A stretch of DNA of 64,000 nt, taken from Deltaproteobacteria bacterium (GTDB lineage: Bacteria > Desulfobacterota > Desulfuromonadia > Desulfuromonadales > JAAYDE01). A program made the position numbers and the translations under genes. The stretch covers positions 36,064 to 100,063 of the forward strand of contig JAFGRU010000065.1 in assembly GCA_016934985.1 (NCBI GenBank). Reading direction: 5' to 3'. Of this stretch, positions 58,281 to 64,000 are shown piece after piece. Each line of letters opens with the position of its first letter. The stretch's first letter is position 1. The notes beneath the pieces are model-generated. The model made no database searches and was not told the origin of the DNA. It was given only the letters and a program-made list of their open reading frames with translations.

Positions 58281-58916
58281 ATGTTTCAGATCCGAATGGC
58301 CGCAGTTTTCATTTTCCTGCTGATGCTCTTCTCTTTTCCTTTTAACAATGCTTTGGCAGGCGAACCAACCGAGCAGCTTAAGACAGATGTAGATAATATA
58401 ATAAAGACTCTTAATGACAAAACGCTTGCCAGGGAGCAAAGAAATCAAAAAATTATCAATTTGATTCGACAACGTTTCAACTTTCCCTTGATGTCCCAGT
58501 GGATTCTGGGGATAAACTGGAGAAAAGCAACATCCGACCAGCAGGAAAAATTTATCAGCCTGTTTACGCAGCAACTCGAAAATACCTATATGGGACGGAT
58601 TGAGGCCTATACGGGGAGCTATGCCGAAAATAATGTCAAATACATTGAAGAAGAGTTCAAAAAAGGCCGGGCTCTGGTAAAAACCCTGATTGTTACCGAG
58701 AGCGCTGAAATCCCGGTGGATTATAAATTGTCTGAAACAAAGGGTGAATGGCGGGTTTATGATGTGGTGATTGAAGAAGTAAGCATGGTTAGTACCTACC
58801 GAAACACCTATGGTGAAATTGTCGACAAAGAGGGTTTTGACGGACTGTTCACCCGCATGGAAAAGAAAATCGAAGAGCTAAAAAATTCGCCTGCCCCGGA
58901 ACAACAACCGACATGA
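58281..58916 (+). CDS. mlaC: Periplasmic phospholipid carrier MlaC
   Basis: 211 aa. The signal peptide ends NALA-GEP. Tgt2/MlaC motifs are QRFNFPLMSQWILGINWRKATSDQQEKFISLFTQQLENTYMGRIEAYTG and EIPVDYKLSETKGEWRVYDVVIEEVSMVSTYRNTYGEIV. It shuttles lipid between MlaA and MlaD. The stop overlaps the next gene by four bases (ATGA). Confidence 0.94.
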   Translation: MFQIRMAAVFIFLLMLFSFPFNNALAGEPTEQLKTDVDNIIKTLNDKTLAREQRNQKIINLIRQRFNFPLMSQWILGINWRKATSDQQEKFISLFTQQLENTYMGRIEAYTGSYAENNVKYIEEEFKKGRALVKTLIVTESAEIPVDYKLSETKGEWRVYDVVIEEVSMVSTYRNTYGEIVDKEGFDGLFTRMEKKIEELKNSPAPEQQPT

Positions 58917-59377
58917 AAGAAAAAATTCGCCAAAACGTTTGCGAAAGTAAAGACTTAAAACCTTTTCGCTTTCTATCCGATGACGAAAAGTTGCTGCTTC
59001 TCGACCATCTGGAATGCCGCAGCCTGCCCGCAGGGGAAGTCTTGTGGAAGGAAGGAGCGCCGTCCGACAGCCTGGTTTTCATCATTCATGGTCAAATCAA
59101 TATGAAAAAACAGACCGAGTTTCCTGGCAAGGAGATTATCATCGGCGCTTATACCGCAGGCTCCATTCTGGGGGCGGCCAGCTTTCTGGACAGTAGTCCA
59201 CGGCCTTGGACGGCCAAGGCTTATGTGGACACGCAACTGGGAGTTCTCAGCCGGGAAAACTTTGACCATATTATCAAGAATCATCCCACCCTAAGTCTGA
59301 ACCTATTTAAAGGGATGATTCTAACCCTCTCCTCACGGCTCAGACAATCCTTCGAACGTCTTTCCTCGATTTTTTAG
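58913..59377 (+). CDS. Cyclic-nucleotide-binding domain protein
   Basis: 154 aa, one cNMP-binding beta roll: FRFLSDDEKLLLLDHLECRSLPAGEVLWKEGAPSDSLVFIIHGQINM, then IIGAYTAGSILGAASFLDSSPRPWTAKAYVDTQLGVLSRENFDHIIKNHP. No helix-turn-helix or other output domain follows, so it is not a classical CRP. It is translationally coupled to mlaC, which suggests a regulatory input to the Mla system. The ligand is unknown. Confidence 0.88.
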   Translation: MKEKIRQNVCESKDLKPFRFLSDDEKLLLLDHLECRSLPAGEVLWKEGAPSDSLVFIIHGQINMKKQTEFPGKEIIIGAYTAGSILGAASFLDSSPRPWTAKAYVDTQLGVLSRENFDHIIKNHPTLSLNLFKGMILTLSSRLRQSFERLSSIF

Positions 59378-59558
59378 CTTCCCCCGCTATAGTTGAAACT
59401 AAGATTTGGAAGGTTTTTTGTGCCGCAGGTTCTCAACTGTGGAGAAAAGCACTGTTGAGGAGTGTCCATACGTGGGCGTTTAAAACTTTTTCTTTACGTG
59501 CAAAAAGCAGACACTATCAAAAACGGTTTGAACGGCCCTGTGGCCTTAAAGAATTTTT

Positions 59559-60332
59559 ATGAGGATTTATTTGAAGCTGTTGTTTTTAATAATGGTTTTT
59601 CTACACTCAATGGTTGGTGTCAGTTTTGGGGCGGAGAAAATCCGTTTGTGCAATGGTGAATGGCCCCCCTACTTTTCGCAATATCTGCCTCACTACGGGA
59701 TTGGCTCGCGGATTGTCAGCGAGGCGTTCGCTTTGGAGGGAGTCACGGTCGAATATGGTTTTTTCCCTTGGAAGAGGGCCTTAAATAATGCGCAATATGG
59801 GCAATGGGATGGTGTTGTAGGGTATGAAAGTAATTTTGAGCGGGAGAGAAACTTTTTTGCCAGCAATACTGTTTGGGCGGCCCCCTGGGTATTCTTTCAT
59901 CTGAAAAACCAGCCCCTTTTTTGGGGAAAACTTGACGATCTCGCATCCTACCGGATGGGGGGAACCTTGGCCTATATGTATACCCCGGAATTTCTGGCGG
60001 CGGAAAAATCGGGAAAACTAAGAGTTGAACGTGTTCCGTCGGATGAGCAGAATTTCAAAAAGCTGGTTATTGGACGGATCGATATCTTTCCTCAATTACT
60101 GGATGTCGGATATTTTCAAATAAGGAATCTGTTCGACCCCGACACGGCTCAAACCATTACCCATCATCCGAAACCCTTCGGCATTCATCGGGAACACCTT
60201 CTTTTGAGCAAGGTCAGAAAACAGAGTGTGCGGCTTTTGGAAACATTTAACCGCGGACTTTTACGCCTGAAAGAAAGCGGAAGATACGATCAATATTTCG
60301 CGGAACTGCGGAATAGCACTCATCAACCTTGA
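59559..60332 (+). CDS. Periplasmic solute-binding protein, family 3 type
   Basis: 257 aa. The signal peptide ends VSFG-AEK. The ligand-binding pattern IRLCNGEWPPYFSQYLPHYGIGSRIVSEAFALEGVTVEYGFFPWKRALNNAQYGQWDGVVGYESNFERE is the substrate-binding fold of polar amino-acid ABC systems and related sensors. No transporter genes adjoin. It lies beside a hybrid kinase and diguanylate cyclase and could supply a signal to them, which is inference. The ribosome-binding site is weak. Confidence 0.83.
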   Translation: MRIYLKLLFLIMVFLHSMVGVSFGAEKIRLCNGEWPPYFSQYLPHYGIGSRIVSEAFALEGVTVEYGFFPWKRALNNAQYGQWDGVVGYESNFERERNFFASNTVWAAPWVFFHLKNQPLFWGKLDDLASYRMGGTLAYMYTPEFLAAEKSGKLRVERVPSDEQNFKKLVIGRIDIFPQLLDVGYFQIRNLFDPDTAQTITHHPKPFGIHREHLLLSKVRKQSVRLLETFNRGLLRLKESGRYDQYFAELRNSTHQP

Positions 60333-60444
60333 TTTCCCGGACGGTGTATCCACCTGAGGGCGTTTTCGGTTTCCAAGGGGAAGAGTCCCGGCCATTTCCT
60401 GGTAAGAGAATCTAAGCGGTTCCGTGTCTTGGGCCGCTTGTTCT

Positions 60445-61359
60445 TCAGGGTTGTCTGAAGTAACTCCAGACGGAACGGTTGCGTGTTTCTTTGGCAAGGT
60501 AAAGTATTTTATCCACATGGCCGGTAAAATCAGCCAGGTGATGGTTGAGAGTAGGTGTGGCGGTTGCGCCGCCGATACTGATGGTTATTATTTTTTCGAC
60601 CTTGGACGCTTTGTGTTCCATGGCCAGATTGCAAATCTCCCGGCAGGCCCTCTCGACAAAAGCCTGGGCATCTTGGAAAGGCATGTTCGGAAGGATAAGA
60701 GCAAATTCCTCGCCACCGTAACGGGCGACGAAGTCGGACGAACGTTTCAGTATTCGATTCAGAGTCAGGGCCACCTTTTTCAGGGCCAGGTCGCCAGCGG
60801 CATGCCCATAGGTGTCGTTGTAAAGTTTGAAAAAATCGACATCCACAAAAGCCAGGGAAAAAGGTTCGCCGTTTCGGCAAGCCCGCTTCCATTCGCTCAG
60901 AAGACGATCGTCGTATGCCCGGCGGTTTGGGATGCCCGTCAAGCCATCGAGCATGGCTACTTTTTCCACCAGTTTGCGGTGTTGAACCAGCTCCAGAATG
61001 TTGTTGACCCGTGCCTTTACAATGGCGGGGTGAAAGGGCTTGCTGATGTAATCCAGGGCTCCCAGAGAAAGCCCTTTCTCTTCGTCTTTGTCACTGTCCA
61101 GGCTGGTCAGAAAGATAACGGGGATATGCCGGGTTTTCGGGTTGGCTTTAAGTGCCCGAATTACGGTATAGCCGTCCATATCCGGCATGACCACATCCAG
61201 AATGATGAGGTCCGGGAGGAGGGACTCCGCCAGGTTCAGGGTTTTTTTGCCGTCCTTAACCGGGCTGATATCGTAATCGTTGATGAGCAGTTCCGCTAAA
61301 AACTGAAGGTTGAAGGTTTCATCATCAACAATAAGAATTCGAGGCTTTTCCTCCGCCAT
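60445..61359 (-). CDS. Response-regulator diguanylate cyclase
   Basis: 304 aa. The REC domain (residues 1-125) has the phosphorylation aspartate in LIILDVVMPDMDG and the lysine in ISKPFHP. The GGDEF domain (about 135-304) has LTGIPNRRAYDDRL and the active-site motif RYGGEEFAL. Makes cyclic di-GMP when phosphorylated, as in PleD. No inhibitory RxxD is obvious before GGEEF. The start is ATG 61359, overlapping the kinase gene by 35 bases, so the kinase is its likely partner. Confidence 0.93.
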   Translation of the reverse strand: MAEEKPRILIVDDETFNLQFLAELLINDYDISPVKDGKKTLNLAESLLPDLIILDVVMPDMDGYTVIRALKANPKTRHIPVIFLTSLDSDKDEEKGLSLGALDYISKPFHPAIVKARVNNILELVQHRKLVEKVAMLDGLTGIPNRRAYDDRLLSEWKRACRNGEPFSLAFVDVDFFKLYNDTYGHAAGDLALKKVALTLNRILKRSSDFVARYGGEEFALILPNMPFQDAQAFVERACREICNLAMEHKASKVEKIITISIGGATATPTLNHHLADFTGHVDKILYLAKETRNRSVWSYFRQP

Positions 61360-64000
61360 TTTCAAAACCTTCTTGTATTTCCTGCCATTTTTCGATTTTT
61401 GTCAGTGTGTCGAGAGCATCGCCAAAGTCGAAGTTTTCGATTTGCGACTGGAGAAGGGCCCACTCTTCTGATAAGGCTTCATTGGCCGCAAGGACCCGGC
61501 GAAATTCGGGCAGGATGGCCACCGACCCGGCATCGTTTTTTTCCAGGGACGTTCGCAATTGAGTCAACAGCTCTTGCCTTTTTTCCGGAGCCCAATCAAA
61601 GGCGCTGAAATCTTCTGCCACTTCAGTTGCTTTTTTATCCGCTTGTTTCATGATGGGGGTAAGATCGCGGATGACGGTCCGAAGACTTTCCTGAAACGAT
61701 TTGAAAAGCCGGTCATAATATGCTTTTTCGCCATTCCAGATAGCTTGTTCAAGGTCATGAGCGGCCGCATGGAGTTTCTTGGCACCAATGGAGCCTGCCG
61801 GCCCTTTAATGGCATGAGCGATATGTCGGACATTCTCGTATTCGGAGGCCATCATGTTTTGTTCACAACGCTGGGTGAAATCATAATATTCTTGGTGGAA
61901 CATTTTCAGAAACTTGAGATACGAACGGGCATTGCCCATGCACCGTCTGAGCCCTTCTTCGGCATCGATTTCCGAAAACCGGTAGGGAGTCAGATCTGTT
62001 TCCTTGTTGTCAGAATGGTTGATTTGAAACAGAGAGATATCGGTCGTTTTTTCTCCCCCAGGCCTTTTTTTGCCCCATTTGATAAGCATCGACATTAACT
62101 CTTCGGGGTCAATCGGTTTGGTAATATGATCATTCATGCCTGCAGTCAGGCTTTTTTCCCGATCTTCGCTCATAGCATGGGCGGTCATGGCCACAATGGG
62201 GAGGCTTGAAGAATCTTTTCCTTTGCGTAGGCGCCTGGTTGCCTCCAGACCGTCGAGGTCCGGCATCTGAATATCCATGAAGACCAGGTCAAATTTTTTG
62301 TTTTCAACGGCTTCCAGAGCGGCAAAGCCGTTCTCGGCGATTTCAACCACCATCCCGGCTTGCTCGAGAAATTCCCTGGCGACCTGCTGGTTGAACAGGT
62401 TGTCCTCTACCAGAAGAATGCGTGTACCGCGTACCTGGTTCAATTTTTCGCGACTGACTTCGATGTGAGTGGTTTTGCAGGAACCGGAATCTTTGCCGTA
62501 GAGATTGGCCACGGTATCGAAAATATTTGACGGGCAGGTCGGTTTGGTAAGAAACGCATCGACTCCGGCCAGTTTTGCAGCGGCGCGAATTTTTTCGAGT
62601 TCATAGCCGTTTATCATCAAAACGACCGATGTCTTGTCTTTTGTCCCCCCAGTTTTTTCTTTGATCAGACGGGTGGTTTCAATGCCATCTATGTCAGGCA
62701 TTTGCCAATCCACAAAAATCAGGTCGTAAGGGGTGTTCATCTCACTCTGGCGGTCAATTTTTTCAATGGCGCTGTCAGAGGAAGAGGCTGTATCCGGAGA
62801 CAGTGAGAAGATGGCTCCCAGCATTTCGGCAAAGCTGTTCCGTGCTGTGCTGTTGTCATCAATTATCAGGGTTCGCAGCTGACGGAGATCTTGTGGCAGA
62901 AACAGTTTTGCAGGCTGATCGGGGGCGAGGGCTAATCTGACCGTGAAGTGGAATGAACTTCCCTTGTCCGGTTGACTTTCCACCCAGATGCTTCCACCCA
63001 TGGCTTCCACCAGGCTTTTGCAGATGGCGAGCCCCAAACCTGTTCCGCCGAACTTGCGGGTGATGGAACCATCAGCCTGTGAAAAGGGCTGGAACAGGTT
63101 CTGAATTTGCTCTGCAGTCAGGCCGATGCCGCTGTCGGTTATTGAAAAATGGAGTTGAACCTGGCTGTCAGTTTGCTCCATAACCCCCACGTTGATGAGA
63201 ATTTCACCCTTATGGGTAAATTTGACAGCATTGTTGGTAAGGTTGATCAACACTTGACTTAAACGCAAAGAATCGCCTACCAGCCACTGTGGTGCGTCGT
63301 CCGAAACTGAAAAGATGACTTCCAGCTGTTTTTCCTGGGCCTTGATGAGGGTAACATCCGCCAGGGAGTTGAATACTTCATCAAGACGGAAAGGGATATT
63401 TTCGAGGCCCATTTTGCCGGCTTCGATTTTGGAAAAATCAAGGATGTCGTTGATGATGCCCATGAGGGCCTGGGCGGAAGTCTGTATTTTTGTTTGGTAG
63501 TCCCTTTGGGTGTCGTTAAGTTGGGTGCGCAAAAGCAGGTGGGTCATGCCGATAATGGCATTCATCGGGGTACGAATCTCATGGCTCATGCGGGCCAGAA
63601 AATCGCTCTTGGCCCGGCTGGCTTCTTCGGCATCGTATTTGGCGCGGATCAGTTCATTCTTTATCTCGTGCTCTTCGGTGATGTCAAAAACTATGCCGCT
63701 TTCTCCAATGTAGCCTTTGCCGGATTCGTCAAGCAAAAGTTTAGAAAGGCTGCGTTTCCAGCGCCACTCTTGCTCTTCTCCCTCTGCAGAACGGCATCTG
63801 AATTCCCTTTGGTGAGTACCCGTCGCGGAGCCGTTTTGCTGGGCCCACTTCTGGAGCATCGGGGAATCCTTTTTCCACAATTTTTTACCTTCGACCTCAA
63901 TAAAATCATCTTTTAAAAGGCTGATATGGCTGTCAGTTGTCAATAGAATAAACACGTCCCCGCCCTTGCTTTTCAGGGTTTTTGCCTTGTTTGTTACCCC
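61325..64000 (-). CDS. Hybrid sensor histidine kinase (5' end beyond window)
   Basis: At least 891 aa; the frame is open to the window edge. Order: end of a PAS/PAC domain ([34 protein letters not shown]), HisKA with [20 protein letters not shown], HATPase with [18 protein letters not shown] and GGTGLGLAI. Then come REC1 (aspartate in [10 protein letters not shown]), REC2 (aspartate in [10 protein letters not shown], lysine in ITKPID) and a C-terminal HPt domain with histidine in [13 protein letters not shown]. This is a BarA/EvgS-style four-step phosphorelay. REC1 has a degenerate MINGYE where T/S is usual, so it may be a poor receiver. The N-terminal sensor is not visible here. Confidence 0.93.
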   Translation of the reverse strand, partial: GVTNKAKTLKSKGGDVFILLTTDSHISLLKDDFIEVEGKKLWKKDSPMLQKWAQQNGSATGTHQREFRCRSAEGEEQEWRWKRSLSKLLLDESGKGYIGESGIVFDITEEHEIKNELIRAKYDAEEASRAKSDFLARMSHEIRTPMNAIIGMTHLLLRTQLNDTQRDYQTKIQTSAQALMGIINDILDFSKIEAGKMGLENIPFRLDEVFNSLADVTLIKAQEKQLEVIFSVSDDAPQWLVGDSLRLSQVLINLTNNAVKFTHKGEILINVGVMEQTDSQVQLHFSITDSGIGLTAEQIQNLFQPFSQADGSITRKFGGTGLGLAICKSLVEAMGGSIWVESQPDKGSSFHFTVRLALAPDQPAKLFLPQDLRQLRTLIIDDNSTARNSFAEMLGAIFSLSPDTASSSDSAIEKIDRQSEMNTPYDLIFVDWQMPDIDGIETTRLIKEKTGGTKDKTSVVLMINGYELEKIRAAAKLAGVDAFLTKPTCPSNIFDTVANLYGKDSGSCKTTHIEVSREKLNQVRGTRILLVEDNLFNQQVAREFLEQAGMVVEIAENGFAALEAVENKKFDLVFMDIQMPDLDGLEATRRLRKGKDSSSLPIVAMTAHAMSEDREKSLTAGMNDHITKPIDPEELMSMLIKWGKKRPGGEKTTDISLFQINHSDNKETDLTPYRFSEIDAEEGLRRCMGNARSYLKFLKMFHQEYYDFTQRCEQNMMASEYENVRHIAHAIKGPAGSIGAKKLHAAAHDLEQAIWNGEKAYYDRLFKSFQESLRTVIRDLTPIMKQADKKATEVAEDFSAFDWAPEKRQELLTQLRTSLEKNDAGSVAILPEFRRVLAANEALSEEWALLQSQIENFDFGDALDTLTKIEKWQEIQEGFENGGGKASNSYC

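Noticed and set aside
60424..61299. 291-codon plus-strand open frame inside the diguanylate cyclase gene
   Set aside because: Antisense to intact REC and GGDEF domains.

Overview
The window is a chromosomal replication-origin region of a Gram-negative bacterium. Gene content and order point to the Desulfuromonadales/Geobacter side of the former Deltaproteobacteria. The evidence is an outer membrane (BamD, complete-looking Mla lipid-transport set), a CIRCE-controlled rpoH, a bactofilin next to parAB, an ATP synthase operon that starts with paired b'/b subunits and lacks a and c, and a PaaK-type CoA ligase paired with an ACT protein. This assignment is inference from gene content; no rRNA is present.

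Layout. From an origin around 12.0-14.2 kb, genes diverge. Leftward on the minus strand run dnaA, dnaN, recF, gyrB, gyrA, a TPR protein, gpsA, an endonuclease/exonuclease/phosphatase protein, nth and the EF-P paralogue efpL. Rightward on the plus strand run rpmH, rnpA, yidD, yidC, mnmE, a parS site, mnmG, rsmG, parA, parB, a bactofilin, the F1/b ATP synthase operon (ending in a strong terminator at 29.04 kb) and dinB. DnaA boxes lie on both sides of dnaA. The dnaA-dnaN spacer carries a run of trinucleotides that fits the DnaA-trio unwinding element, in the same orientation as in Bacillus.

From 30 to 48 kb the gene set is mixed: a two-helix K+ channel with RCK domains, a YadGH-like ABC exporter, an Nramp-like transporter without the usual metal motifs, a DinG-type helicase fused to a JAMM metalloprotease domain, a DMT permease, a large periplasmic TPR protein, an amidohydrolase, a PA2779/PA2778 pair, an MbfA-like ferritin/VIT1 iron exporter, a DUF4126 membrane protein, a one-domain asparaginase-like protein, a decayed TIGR03790-like gene, and a PaaK/ACT pair.

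From 48 to 64 kb come a free-standing periplasmic PDC-type sensor protein, a tail-specific protease, BamD, RpoH under a perfect CIRCE, a TerB-like protein overlapping an MnmM/YtqB tRNA methyltransferase, the operon mlaE-mlaF-mlaD-mlaA-mlaC plus a cyclic-nucleotide-binding protein, a solute-binding protein, and a hybrid histidine kinase overlapping a response-regulator diguanylate cyclase. The kinase runs off the right edge.

No CRISPR array, insertion sequence, prophage, tRNA or rRNA gene was seen. The clearest things to follow up are the origin architecture (trio run, two-sided boxes, an extra box cluster near 1.9 kb), rnpA with no standard start codon at the correct position, the JAMM-DinG fusion, and the decayed gene at 45.7-46.1 kb.
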